DNA from: Lentisphaerae bacterium GWF2_49_21
GTDB taxonomy: Bacteria > Verrucomicrobiota > Lentisphaeria > Victivallales > GWF2-50-93
Direction of reading: 5' to 3'
DNA: 64,000 bases
Assembly: GCA_001804805.1 (NCBI GenBank)
Contig: MHBH01000042.1
Span: forward strand, 41,256 to 105,255
Positions 46,934 to 56,023 of the stretch are shown here, in pieces (positions within the stretch are counted from its first letter, which is position 1; every line of letters starts with the position of its first letter). The notes beneath the pieces were generated by a model. The model worked only from the letters and a program-made list of their open reading frames with translations. It was not told the DNA's origin and did not search any database. A program made the position numbers and the translations under genes.

Positions 46934-46970
46934 GTGACAAAACCAGATTTAAATCCAAAACTATCAACAA

Positions 46971-47618
46971 ATGAAAATGAAAAATGATGCAGATTTGTTC
47001 GAGCCTGCGAAGATCGCAAGTATTCGAGCCTTCTACGAGACGCGTGACCGCTGGCGTGAAATCCAGAACTACCGTACATTGCGCCCGCAAGTCGGGCATG
47101 TGAAGAATATTTTCTACGGTGATTCCATCACCAACGCTTGGCCACTGGGAGAATTCTTTCCAAACCACAGCCTGCTCAACCGCGGGATAGGCGGTGACAA
47201 TGTATACGGGCTTTACGATCGGTTGAACGAGGACATCTTTCCCTACCAGCCGCAGAAGGTGTTCATGATGATCGGCATTAACGGCATCGAGGAGGATGAG
47301 TCGGGAATCGTCGCTCATATCCAGGCGCTTGCTGGCATGATGAAGGAGAAGGGCATACAGGTCTATCTCTCAAGCATCCTGCCGTTACGGAATCCCGACA
47401 ACTGGAACCGCTTCCAATATCAGGACAAGATCGTTTCGATCAATTCTACCCTCAAGGAATGGTCGAAGGACAATGCCGCTGGTTTTCTCGACTACCATAG
47501 CCGGATCAAGGATGGGACCGGACAGCTTGCCGCCGAATGCGCCCAGCACGACGGCACACATGTGACCTTCGAAGCCTACCGGCGCATGTCAGAAGTCGTA
47601 GCGCCATATCTCGCATGA
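46971..47618 (+). CDS. SGNH hydrolase, cytoplasmic
   Basis: A 215-residue esterase without signal peptide. FYGDSITNAW near residue 50 (Ser), NRGIGGDN (Gly), MIGINGIEE (Asn) and HDGTHVTFEAY near 196 (Asp-His) give the four blocks. It starts 37 bases after the antitoxin, with no clear ribosome site, so read-through from the toxin/antitoxin unit is likely. It ends directly at a palindromic element. The function is probably deacetylation of an intracellular sugar. Confidence 0.82.
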   Translation: MKMKNDADLFEPAKIASIRAFYETRDRWREIQNYRTLRPQVGHVKNIFYGDSITNAWPLGEFFPNHSLLNRGIGGDNVYGLYDRLNEDIFPYQPQKVFMMIGINGIEEDESGIVAHIQALAGMMKEKGIQVYLSSILPLRNPDNWNRFQYQDKIVSINSTLKEWSKDNAAGFLDYHSRIKDGTGQLAAECAQHDGTHVTFEAYRRMSEVVAPYLA

Positions 47619-47693
47619 ATAATGTAGCACAGGAGTCTTTCGACGGGTTCGATAAACTCACCGCAAGCAAGCTCAGGACAGGTCCTGCCTGTA
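47619..47693. repeat. Interrupted palindromic element (ATGTAGCACAGG family)
   Basis: It begins at the base after the esterase stop codon. The CACAGG...CCTGCCTGT hairpin is split by TTCGACGGGTTCGATAAA and GCAAGCTCAGGACAGG, matching the insert type seen in other elements. An intact relative lies at 14371-14435. Confidence 0.7.
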
Positions 47694-47710
47694 AATTTCT
47701 CTCCCGAATT

Positions 47711-48958
47711 CTATAAATTATCAGGCAACATTTCAATGGCAGATTCCTCCATCTGTATATGCAGGCATCTGCGCCAGCGGTGAGGCATGAAGATATTCAG
47801 GACACCGTTGTCGGAAAACAGATCTATGTAGGAGCAGTTATCCTCACACCAGGCGCCTGTGCCATCAGGAGCGACTATGTTTGAAAGTACAAAACGCGGT
47901 TTGCTCCATGTCATGCCACCATCCCTTGACAATGAAATCCACAGCTGCCCACGGTCACGCATGGCGTTGTCGTTGAAATGGCTCCCGGTATGTGAATTAT
48001 GGTGGAATGCCGCAAGCGTCTTTCCGTCGCCCAGATGAAACAGCATCGGCGGTGCGTCCGGATGTACAAGAGGAGTCGGAGCCAGTTTGCTCCAGGTCTT
48101 TCCGTCATCGAGGCTCCGCGATGACCAGAGATGACCCTCGCAGGTACGTGACATGAAATAAACTTCACCGTTCCCTATATTTATGGGACGACCTTCATCC
48201 ATGCGGTTGAATCCTTCTGCAAACCAGCCGTTGGGGCGTTTGTCCGGTAGAACAGTCCAAGTCTTACCCTTGTCCTCGCTTCGTATCAAGTATTGTCGGG
48301 TGCAGGTTGTCATGGAACCGTCTTCTTGTTTGAAAAACGGGGTTCCAGCATGAGCGCCAAGAATCCAGGTGCCTCTGTCAGTTTCACACATCCGCATCGC
48401 GGACATCGCCTGGAAATCGGAATCGTTAACAGGTTCGATAAATGTGACATCGGACCAGGTAAATCCGTCATCGTCGGAATAACGGAAACCGATCGCTGCA
48501 TTCTCTACGCCATTGAACTTGTCCCAACGCGGCTGAGTCCCGAACGCGTATATTCGCTGCGAATTTCGCGGAATTAAAGGGATGAAGCTGTGCATATTGT
48601 AGTCGATATTTAAAGGCATTGAAGGTCCTTTCCAGCTTTTACCCTTGTCGCTTGAGCGATACGCGATCAGATTGTTTGTCTTCGTCTTGCTCGCCGCGTA
48701 ATGGCCGTTCTTCCCAGATTGTCGGACAGTTCCAGGAAGAGCGTCGGGGAACATCAGCAGATAATCGCCTTTAGGAGTGACTGTCGCCCGTGTCTCGTAA
48801 ATTCCGGCATAAGGATTTTCATGGATGACTTTTCCAGACATCTCATTGCTTGCCAGAAGAAGTCCCAGTTCTCCGTCGGCAACCATTCCGTACGGCAGAT
48901 TGGACAGATCAATGTTCTTGCCTCCGACAGATATATTTTTCTGCAGTTTTTGTTTCAT
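47711..48958 (-). CDS. Sialidase-like BNR protein
   Basis: A 415-residue propeller protein with no signal peptide. Asp-boxes are very clear: SSDKGKSWKGP, SDDDGFTWSDV, SEDKGKTWTVL, SLDDGKTWSKL and SRDGGMTWSKP. Conserved Arg/Glu residues (RATVTPKGD, FNRMDEGRPI) could form part of an active site. It lies between two inverted copies of the same palindromic element with the esterase on the opposite strand. Sialidase is one option among exo-glycosidases of this fold. Confidence 0.78.
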   Translation of the reverse strand: MKQKLQKNISVGGKNIDLSNLPYGMVADGELGLLLASNEMSGKVIHENPYAGIYETRATVTPKGDYLLMFPDALPGTVRQSGKNGHYAASKTKTNNLIAYRSSDKGKSWKGPSMPLNIDYNMHSFIPLIPRNSQRIYAFGTQPRWDKFNGVENAAIGFRYSDDDGFTWSDVTFIEPVNDSDFQAMSAMRMCETDRGTWILGAHAGTPFFKQEDGSMTTCTRQYLIRSEDKGKTWTVLPDKRPNGWFAEGFNRMDEGRPINIGNGEVYFMSRTCEGHLWSSRSLDDGKTWSKLAPTPLVHPDAPPMLFHLGDGKTLAAFHHNSHTGSHFNDNAMRDRGQLWISLSRDGGMTWSKPRFVLSNIVAPDGTGAWCEDNCSYIDLFSDNGVLNIFMPHRWRRCLHIQMEESAIEMLPDNL

Positions 48959-48977
48959 CGATATGATACCTCATTAC

Positions 48978-49058
48978 AAGTATGTCGGGTTTTAACCCGA
49001 CGATTAATTGGCGGTTTCCATTCGACAAGCTTATGACAGGAAAAACCGCCTTACCCTT
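48978..49058. repeat. Palindromic element, inverted partner of 46089-46164
   Basis: GTCGGGTT/AACCCGAC, then CGATTAATTG, then GGCGGTTT/AAACCGCC with CATTCGACAAGCTTATGACAGG in the loop. It is the near reverse complement of the copy at 46089. Confidence 0.88.
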
Positions 49059-49156
49059 GGTGTGTATAACCCCTATATAATACGAAGACACGCTAAAGCT
49101 GTGAACTCCAACAGGATTTATCATGAAACAAGGGTTCCTGTATTTTTGCAATCATT

Positions 49157-50440
49157 TCATATGTCAAATGCCGGTTTAATTCTCTCACGGTCCTGTTCCA
49201 GTTTCTTCACGACGAGCTTGGGATCGAGCTTGCGGGGTGTTTTATTCTCGTTGATGCTCAATGCCGCCGCCATGCCCGCCGCCTCTCCTGTCGACATGCA
49301 GGTCTGCTGGATGCGCAGTGATCCCTGGGCCATATAGCCTGATGACACAATCCGGCCTGCCACCACCAAGTTGTCCACGCCGGAAGCGACAATGCAGCCA
49401 TATGGAATGTCAAAATAGTCGCCTGCCATTATTCGCGCAGCACGTTCAGCATAAACCTTGCTGCGGCTGTGGAACCAGCGTTCAGGAATCGGTCCGTCAT
49501 CGGGAGGATGGATGTCTATCTCCCATGAAGATTTCGCTATGCTGTCCGAAGCTTTCCTGCAAAACCAGGCATCGTCATCAGTAACACGTGAAAGACCTCT
49601 GATAATCCGCGAAGTCCGCACCCCAAGCTCCATTGAAGTGTCAACGAGATATTTGTCTGCAGGGAATTTCTCCGATTCGTGCCATAATTTCCTGCGAAGC
49701 TTCCGGACAGCAGCGGAAACGGCGACCGGATCCAGAGGATCTATTCGGAGGAGATCCTTGCGGAAAAGGCGTTCAGGACGACCTCCAGTGTTTGGGGCAT
49801 CAGTTCTCGGGACATTTCCTTTTCTCCAATATTTCGTGCCGCCGGTCCGGCAGTTTAGAGATACGGCCTGCGGCCAGAGTTTTCCCTTCACGCCACGATC
49901 CCATTCCACTCCGGCTTCATGGCAGACAACAGCGTCGCCGGTGGCATCCACAATTCGCCTTCCCATGATAAATTGTCGTCCGGTACGCGTATGAACTGCA
50001 ATTCCCTTGATCGCTTTGTTTTCTACAACGGCATCGTAGATATGCGCGAAGAACAGGATTTCCACACCTGCCTCATCCAGCAGTTCATCCCAGACTTGTT
50101 TTACAGTTTCAATGTTCAAGGAAGAACGGAACCAGGAACATCCCGGATAGAAATGACTCGGACTTTTAACCATTGGCGCGATGCTGTTCTTTTGCTTCAG
50201 GCGGTTTGCCCAGACATTCCAGATTCCCTGGAAATCAACTGCATTCGTACTCAGCACGACACCCACCATCTGCGTGACTGCGGCACCACCGAGGAACCCG
50301 TATTTTTCAACAAGAAGCGTTTTCGCCCCATGCCGTGCCGCAGAGATTGCCGCCGCGCATCCTGCAGGACCCCCTCCGCAGACAATGACATCATATTCTC
50401 CTAAGACAGGAATCTTTCTTGATGCAGGATAACTTTTCAT
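49157..50440 (-). CDS. FAD-dependent oxidoreductase (FAD_oxidored type)
   Basis: A 427-residue flavoprotein. The Rossmann motif VIVCGGGPAGCAAA near 17-30 and VEKYGFLGG bind the FAD; DATGDAVVCHEAG near 165 is the second GD motif; LRIQQTCMSTGEAAGMAAA near 390 is the typical family ending. It is probably a dehydrogenase or oxidase of a hydroxy or amino group in a sugar-derived acid. It is last of a four-flavoprotein operon; its start overlaps the upstream stop by four bases (ATGA). It is closest to the flavoprotein at 53561, so likely a duplicate. Confidence 0.82.
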   Translation of the reverse strand: MKSYPASRKIPVLGEYDVIVCGGGPAGCAAAISAARHGAKTLLVEKYGFLGGAAVTQMVGVVLSTNAVDFQGIWNVWANRLKQKNSIAPMVKSPSHFYPGCSWFRSSLNIETVKQVWDELLDEAGVEILFFAHIYDAVVENKAIKGIAVHTRTGRQFIMGRRIVDATGDAVVCHEAGVEWDRGVKGKLWPQAVSLNCRTGGTKYWRKGNVPRTDAPNTGGRPERLFRKDLLRIDPLDPVAVSAAVRKLRRKLWHESEKFPADKYLVDTSMELGVRTSRIIRGLSRVTDDDAWFCRKASDSIAKSSWEIDIHPPDDGPIPERWFHSRSKVYAERAARIMAGDYFDIPYGCIVASGVDNLVVAGRIVSSGYMAQGSLRIQQTCMSTGEAAGMAAALSINENKTPRKLDPKLVVKKLEQDRERIKPAFDI

Positions 50441-51795
50441 GCGATGTCTCCAATGTCCACAATTGCCTTTCTCTTACGCAAATCCCGTCGCAGCCAGTTG
50501 GTATCCACATTACGGAATGACTTTTCATGTTTCACCACCTGGAGCGCAGCGATGCCTGCGGCTTCTCCCATGGCCATGCATGGGGTCATGACGCGTAAAG
50601 GTCCGAGCAGATCCCTTTCGACACTTACCGCCCGTCCCGGACAGATTAAATTCGTAACCGGTTTTGGAACCATGATTCCATAGGGAATGGGCAAAAACTG
50701 AGGTTTAACCACTTTTTTGGAATCCATGGGCTGATGACTCGGTTTTTTTGGATCCGGCAGATCCCATCCGTAGCTGGTGAATCCTATCGTGCTCGGATAC
50801 GCGTGACTGGAAATGATATCATTGATTGTCATCTTTTCTATTCCGACGATCCTGCGAGTTTCGCGAATTCCTATCAGAGGAGCTATGGCTTTAAGTCTTG
50901 CATTCGCAAAGCCCGGAAAATGCTTGCGCATGATTTTGAGCAGATGGAGGCTTTCCCTTCTGCCACGTACCATGCCTTCGGAAATAGAAACCGGATCGGT
51001 TCCGTCGATATCGCAAAGACGTGATGTGTTAATCATCATGACTCCCTTTTCGTCAAGCTGGACGCTGATGAATATCTCATATGGGAATTTCCATATTCCT
51101 TTTTTCCGGAGTTCCTTTATCTCCTCGCGGAATCTCGGAGCGTCCTTCTTGTGTATATATTCGGACAAGACGTCCTGGTCGACATTGTCTACGTGCATCA
51201 TCAGCGTGGCTGGCGTCATCAGTCCATCTTCCTCACGCCCCTTTACTGTTTTGCAGCCGCTGAAGAAGGCGATATCGGCATCACCCGTGGCGTCGACGAA
51301 GGCCTTTGCTTCGAGAGTTTCAATACCGCGTTTGTCGGCAATCAGGAGCTTTTTGATTTTGTTTCCTTCGGTCACGACTCCGACAGCGCGGGCGAAGAAG
51401 AGGACATCAACTCCGGCGTCAATCATTTTCCGGTCGAGATATGCCGCCATCATGAAAGGATCGAATGGTATGCCGTGCTTGAGGCCCATGTGCCATCCGT
51501 GCGGCTGGTATTTCTCCCCCTTCCTAGGCTTTGGGATAATTGCGATACCCGCAGATTCGGCCTCCTCCGACATCTCCTTGAAGATCCCGCCGACCACCCA
51601 TTTCCTGCAGTCGAAGCTGCGCCCTCCGAGCCAGTGGGAGACAAGACCGGATGTCGCCATTCCTCCAAGCTGCCCCATGTTTTCAATGATGATTACGCGC
51701 AGTCCTGAACGACTTGCTGACAGCGCAGCCGCACATCCTGCAGGACCACCGCCGCATATTGCAACATCATACTTTCCGATGCTCTTTGATTTCAT
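50437..51795 (-). CDS. FAD-dependent oxidoreductase (FAD_oxidored type)
   Basis: A 452-residue flavoprotein with VAICGGGPAGCAAALSASRSG near 10-30, IENMGQLGGMATSG, AFVDATGDADIAFFSG near 165 and MTPCMAMGEAAGIAALQ near 410. A RETRRIVG segment near 310 is typical of the family. It overlaps the downstream flavoprotein by four bases and lies three bases from the upstream one. The substrate is unknown. Confidence 0.82.
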   Translation of the reverse strand: MKSKSIGKYDVAICGGGPAGCAAALSASRSGLRVIIIENMGQLGGMATSGLVSHWLGGRSFDCRKWVVGGIFKEMSEEAESAGIAIIPKPRKGEKYQPHGWHMGLKHGIPFDPFMMAAYLDRKMIDAGVDVLFFARAVGVVTEGNKIKKLLIADKRGIETLEAKAFVDATGDADIAFFSGCKTVKGREEDGLMTPATLMMHVDNVDQDVLSEYIHKKDAPRFREEIKELRKKGIWKFPYEIFISVQLDEKGVMMINTSRLCDIDGTDPVSISEGMVRGRRESLHLLKIMRKHFPGFANARLKAIAPLIGIRETRRIVGIEKMTINDIISSHAYPSTIGFTSYGWDLPDPKKPSHQPMDSKKVVKPQFLPIPYGIMVPKPVTNLICPGRAVSVERDLLGPLRVMTPCMAMGEAAGIAALQVVKHEKSFRNVDTNWLRRDLRKRKAIVDIGDIA

Positions 51796-51798
51796 ATT

Positions 51799-53577
51799 TT
51801 ATGAGTTCCCCATATTCAATCCTTCATAGATCAGAATTGCAGCATCCCCACGGGTGATTTCCCCTGTCACGGAACATGCCTTCGGAGAAAGTTTACGGCA
51901 CCTGCAGTTCCAATCCTCCATAGTTTTCCTGTCCAGCATATCCCGTGGCCGGGCATCGTATGAATCAAAGAAGCCCAGAGTACCGAGATACTGTATTGGT
52001 GCAGCCCAGGCTTCGGATGATGCCGAGTCGATATCATTGAAGAAGGATATGCAGAATCCTTTTTCGACCAGGCGGCGCTTCAGGCGCGGAATTTCGATGG
52101 CGGCAGGATGAGTTCCCGAATCGATTGAAATTGCGGCAGCGAATCCGGCGGCCTCGCCGAGCTGCATCCAGACCGGTTCAAGCCTGATGGCGCCGAATCC
52201 GACATGGCTTGCGGATATGCAGACAGGGACCAGAAGGTTGTCGCAGTTTTTCGGGAGGAGGCATCGGTACGGGATCTGCGCTGGACGGCTTGATATGCTC
52301 ATGAAGAACGCCCCGTCGTTTCTCCCTTCCATCTCTGCGCTGGTGCATGCCACCGAATCAAGAGGCCAGTCGGTCATCCCTATGCTGTCGGCATGGATGG
52401 GAGTCCTCATTTCGCCTGTCTTCAGTATGGCGTCCTGTTCCGTGAAGATATACTGGCCCACAATCCTGCGGGCCTCTCTGACATATACCTCGTAAGGTAG
52501 ATGACCGTTGTCTACAAACTCATCCTTTGGAAGGCCGAAGTTCCTGAAATATTCGCGGGTTTTAGGTTCAACCGAAGGGTCATTCTGTAGAAACCAAAGC
52601 TGAGAAAGTATTCCATCAAGATATGTCCTTGATATCTGTTCACGAGTTTTCCAGTCGCCTTCGGGATATGCACTCTGCGGGCCAATGAGACGTCCGGCAT
52701 TCCAGGCAATTTTGGAATTTGGAAGATCCCTTACGATGCTCATCGCAGGAAGATGCCGGACAAAGTCAGGATTATAGTTGGCGGGCCTGGATATCGGAAC
52801 TCTATTTTCGGGATTGGAACAGAGCACGAGGCGGCAGTTGTAGGCCATCACGCAGGAGTCTTCCTCTCCTGTGCTTTCGGGAAGTATTATTTCTTCTGAG
52901 GCATGTGAGAAGCTTCGCATGTTCAGACGTCCCTCGGCAGCATCAATAGGCCATGACAATTTTCCTCCATCATTATGGCTGTGGCGCGTGAAAATACGTC
53001 CGGCATGAGGTTCTCCGTATTCCTCCCGGCTCTCCCTTCCAATCCTGCATGGAACTCCGGCAAGCGCGGCAAGATCCCCTTCATAGGTGCAATCGACATA
53101 TATGTGCGCCTTAATCTCACATTCCTCGCCGCCTTCATTTGAAGCAAGCGTAACGGAACTGATCGATTCATTGAGTCTTGAGACTTTGGAAAGATCAAAG
53201 TTCCTCATTATGGAAATTAACTGTTGCTCCGTCAGCATCTCCTCGAAAATCCGCTCCACGACGCACGATTCAACTTTCCGGCGTCCCATGTGCTTGCGGT
53301 TGTCTGATGACGGTATTGATGCCAGATGCTGGGATGATCCATCCCCGTAGGTCTTGCGATAGTGATCAGTGATGCGCTGCTGGACTTCAGTCAATATCGG
53401 AGAACGTGTTCCATCGTATGGGGCTTCCCATCCTCCGGCTCCGCTGGTCATGAAGCCGCCTATGTGCCTCCCATGATTGGCTATCACTACCTTTTTGCCT
53501 TCGCGCGCCGCACGGATTCCGCAGGCTATTCCGGCCGGCGTAGCGCCAAGAATGAAAATATCATATTCCTTTTTCAT
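51799..53577 (-). CDS. Long FAD-dependent oxidoreductase with SLH-like tail
   Basis: A 592-residue flavoprotein. IFILGATPAGIACGIRAAREG near 6-26 is a variant FAD motif (GATPAG), followed by HGRHIGGFMTSG and YVDCTYEGDLAALAG near 165; VREARRIVG near 375 and LGEAAGFAAAI near 485 complete the core. The last 75 residues (IQYLGTLGFFDSYDARPRDMLDR...GEITRGDAAILIYEGLNM) resemble an S-layer-homology repeat, unusual on a protein without signal peptide. It overlaps the upstream flavoprotein gene by 17 bases. Confidence 0.82.
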   Translation of the reverse strand: MKKEYDIFILGATPAGIACGIRAAREGKKVVIANHGRHIGGFMTSGAGGWEAPYDGTRSPILTEVQQRITDHYRKTYGDGSSQHLASIPSSDNRKHMGRRKVESCVVERIFEEMLTEQQLISIMRNFDLSKVSRLNESISSVTLASNEGGEECEIKAHIYVDCTYEGDLAALAGVPCRIGRESREEYGEPHAGRIFTRHSHNDGGKLSWPIDAAEGRLNMRSFSHASEEIILPESTGEEDSCVMAYNCRLVLCSNPENRVPISRPANYNPDFVRHLPAMSIVRDLPNSKIAWNAGRLIGPQSAYPEGDWKTREQISRTYLDGILSQLWFLQNDPSVEPKTREYFRNFGLPKDEFVDNGHLPYEVYVREARRIVGQYIFTEQDAILKTGEMRTPIHADSIGMTDWPLDSVACTSAEMEGRNDGAFFMSISSRPAQIPYRCLLPKNCDNLLVPVCISASHVGFGAIRLEPVWMQLGEAAGFAAAISIDSGTHPAAIEIPRLKRRLVEKGFCISFFNDIDSASSEAWAAPIQYLGTLGFFDSYDARPRDMLDRKTMEDWNCRCRKLSPKACSVTGEITRGDAAILIYEGLNMGNS

Positions 53578-54961
53578 TTATTTTCTTGCGGTCCTTTTCA
53601 AGTTTATTCACAACGAGCATGGGATCGAGCTGCCGGGGAGTAGTCTTCTTTGCTATGCTTAATGTAGCCGCAGTACCGGCGGCTTGGCCGGTGGACATGC
53701 AGGTCTGCTGGATACGGAGAGAGCTCTCGGCGACATGCTCTGCCGAAATACAGCGTCCTGCCATCAGAAGATTATCAATTCCTTTCGCGACAATACAGCC
53801 GTACCTGATGCTGAAATACGCTCCCTTGCTCATTCTCTCTGCTCTCTTTTTCCATTCATCGCTGTCACGTGGAACCGCCGGTGCGCTGTAGCTGTTCGCA
53901 GGCCAGACGTCAATGTCCCAGGACGATTTTGCGATCTCATCGGGATATGTGATGAATTCCTTTGCGTCCCGTTCAGTTACCGTGGACAGTCCGCAGATAC
54001 GCCGCGAGGATCTGACCCCAACCTGGTTTGAAGTGTCGAGAAGATATGATTCTTCAAATCCGGGAACAAACCTGCGGTAGACTTCCGCCGCCTCCCAGGC
54101 CTGTGCACGGCCTTCGCGTTCCGCACGTGTGATGTCCCAAGGGTCAAGAGGATCAACTTTCAAAATACGGCTTATGACGGACATTATCTCATTCCGGGGT
54201 TCCGGAAGCTTCCAAGCCCAACCGCGGATATAGTTTAGCAGGCGTTTCTTCTCGACGACGACCGATGCCTTGAATTCACCGCGTTTGATAGCCGCAGTCA
54301 ATTCCTTTTCTATTTTCATCATGGCCTTTTCATCAGGCCATTTCGAAGGACGACTTGCATTGGCGATGCGGAAAACCTTTGTCAGAGCCATCGCCCATTT
54401 ATTGATGCCGTCGCCCTGTTCCCAGGGAACTCCGGCGGCATTGCAGACAATACCGTCGCCGGTGCAGTCGATGACGCGTTTTGCGAAGATCGCACGCCGT
54501 CCGGCCCTTGTCTCCGCGATAATTCCCTTTATGACGTTCTTCCCTGCAATTGTTCCTGCGGTATAAGCATGATGCAGAATCTGGACCTTTGCTCCTGTCA
54601 GAAGATCGTCCCATACGTATTTGACAGTTTCCGGATTTACGACTGAACTCATCTGATGTGGAGACTTCCAAAATTTTCCTATGCCATTCCGTTTACGGAG
54701 CCCGTCCGCCCATTCGTGCCAGATTCCCTGGAAGTCAACGCCGTTGGTGCTGAGGACAACGCAGACCAGCTGGTTGACAGCTGCCCCGCCGAGATGTCCT
54801 TCCTTTTCAACAAGAAGTGTCTTTGCGCCGAGTCTTGCCGCACTGGCCGCCGCGGCGCATCCCGCAGGTCCTCCGCCGCAGACAACGACGTCATATTCCC
54901 CAAGGACGGGAATTTTCCTTGAAGGTTCAAGGTATGTTTTAATTATTTTATTTGATGACAT
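53561..54961 (-). CDS. FAD-dependent oxidoreductase (FAD_oxidored type)
   Basis: A flavoprotein of about 466 residues with VVVCGGGPAGCAAAASAARLG, VEKEGHLGGAAVNQLVC, VIDCTGDGIVCNAAG and LRIQQTCMSTGQAAGTAATLS. It is a close paralogue of 49157-50440, with a central insertion of about 45 residues rich in charged residues. It overlaps the upstream dehydrogenase gene by 14 bases if it starts at 54961, where GGGAA precedes; an ATG at 54979 is the alternative. It is the first flavoprotein of the four. Confidence 0.82.
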   Translation of the reverse strand: MSSNKIIKTYLEPSRKIPVLGEYDVVVCGGGPAGCAAAASAARLGAKTLLVEKEGHLGGAAVNQLVCVVLSTNGVDFQGIWHEWADGLRKRNGIGKFWKSPHQMSSVVNPETVKYVWDDLLTGAKVQILHHAYTAGTIAGKNVIKGIIAETRAGRRAIFAKRVIDCTGDGIVCNAAGVPWEQGDGINKWAMALTKVFRIANASRPSKWPDEKAMMKIEKELTAAIKRGEFKASVVVEKKRLLNYIRGWAWKLPEPRNEIMSVISRILKVDPLDPWDITRAEREGRAQAWEAAEVYRRFVPGFEESYLLDTSNQVGVRSSRRICGLSTVTERDAKEFITYPDEIAKSSWDIDVWPANSYSAPAVPRDSDEWKKRAERMSKGAYFSIRYGCIVAKGIDNLLMAGRCISAEHVAESSLRIQQTCMSTGQAAGTAATLSIAKKTTPRQLDPMLVVNKLEKDRKKINEKGI

Positions 54962-55910
54962 TTGCTGGTTTCCCATCAATGAATGATTTCACATTGTTGA
55001 CAGCGATCTTCATCAGCCTCTCACGGGCGGCATGCGTCGCCCAGGCGATGTGGGGAGTGACGATGCAATTCTTTGCTTTTAGGAGAGGATTGTCTTCCTT
55101 CGGAGGTTCGCTTGAAAGCACATCCATCCCCGCACCGGCGATGCGTCCGGAATTCAATGCATCCGCAAGATCCTGTTCGTTGATCAGCGGACCGCGGCTC
55201 GTGTTGATGAGGAACGCGTTCTTCTTCATCATCCCAAGCCTTGCCTTGTTTATGAAGCCCTTGTTCTCGTCGGTCAATGGACAGTGCAGGCTGACAATGT
55301 CGCTTTCACGGAAAAGCGTGTCCATGTCGGTCATTCTTGCGCCTGCCACAGGGGATTCTTTCACGTAGTTGTCGTATGCAATGATTTTCATCCCGAAACT
55401 TTTTGCGACTTCCGCAGTTGACTGGCCGATGCGGCCGAAACCGACGAATCCGATCGTCAATCCTTCAAGTTCCACAAGCGGGAAATCCCAATAGCAGAAA
55501 TCCTTCGATTTGCTCCAGCGGCCATCGTGGACAGTGTTGGAATGATGTCCGACATGCTGGGCGAGCTCGAGAATCAGCGCGAACGCCATCTGTGCGACAG
55601 AGCGAGTTCCATATGTCGGGATATTTGTGACGATGATCCCTCGTTCCTTTGCTGCCGCTATGTCAACGACATTATATCCTGTCGCAAGGACTCCGATGTA
55701 TTTCAGTTTCAGAAGTGAGGAGATTGTTTTCCTGTCAAGGACAGTCTTGTTTGTCAGGATTATTTCCGCATCCTTCGCCCGATCTAGGGTCTTGTCCGCA
55801 GGGGTGCGGTCGTATATTTCGCATTCGCCAATCGCCTTGAGCCCGTCCCAGGAAAGATCCCCGGGATTAAGGGTGAAGCCGTCCAATACTACAATTCTGA
55901 TTTTGTCCAT
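54948..55910 (-). CDS. D-2-hydroxyacid dehydrogenase (glycerate dehydrogenase-like)
   Basis: A 320-residue NAD(P)-dependent enzyme interconverting a 2-keto acid and a D-2-hydroxy acid. The nucleotide motif FVGFGRIGQ lies near 159, with catalytic Arg in NTSRGPLIN (about 239), Glu in SSEPPKEDNP (about 267) and His in TPHIAWAT (about 286). The segment YWDFPLVELEGLTIGFVGFGRIGQ is like glycerate dehydrogenase/hydroxypyruvate reductase. It heads the flavoprotein operon, overlapping the next gene, which suggests a shared pathway on hydroxy acids. Confidence 0.88.
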   Translation of the reverse strand: MDKIRIVVLDGFTLNPGDLSWDGLKAIGECEIYDRTPADKTLDRAKDAEIILTNKTVLDRKTISSLLKLKYIGVLATGYNVVDIAAAKERGIIVTNIPTYGTRSVAQMAFALILELAQHVGHHSNTVHDGRWSKSKDFCYWDFPLVELEGLTIGFVGFGRIGQSTAEVAKSFGMKIIAYDNYVKESPVAGARMTDMDTLFRESDIVSLHCPLTDENKGFINKARLGMMKKNAFLINTSRGPLINEQDLADALNSGRIAGAGMDVLSSEPPKEDNPLLKAKNCIVTPHIAWATHAARERLMKIAVNNVKSFIDGKPANVIK

Positions 55911-55943
55911 GAATTTAAAACCTCATTATAAATTATTGGCTAT

Positions 55944-56023
55944 AAGTAGGTACGCCCTTTTGGGTGTACCATTCTAAAATATCTATTTAAAGTCATGGGA
56001 CAGGCTAAAGCCCGCCCCTACTT
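55944..56023. repeat. Uninterrupted palindromic element (AAGTAGG family)
   Basis: AAGTAGG/CCTACTT ends, an intact GGTACGCCC-TTTT-GGGTGTACC hairpin and GGGACAGGCTAAAGCCCGCCCC. This is the simplest copy of the family; its end supplies the TAG stop of the 56018 gene. Confidence 0.85.

Noticed and set aside
50813..51829. A 338-codon open frame on the plus strand
   Set aside because: It is antisense to two well-supported flavoprotein genes, and its translation shows no domain features.
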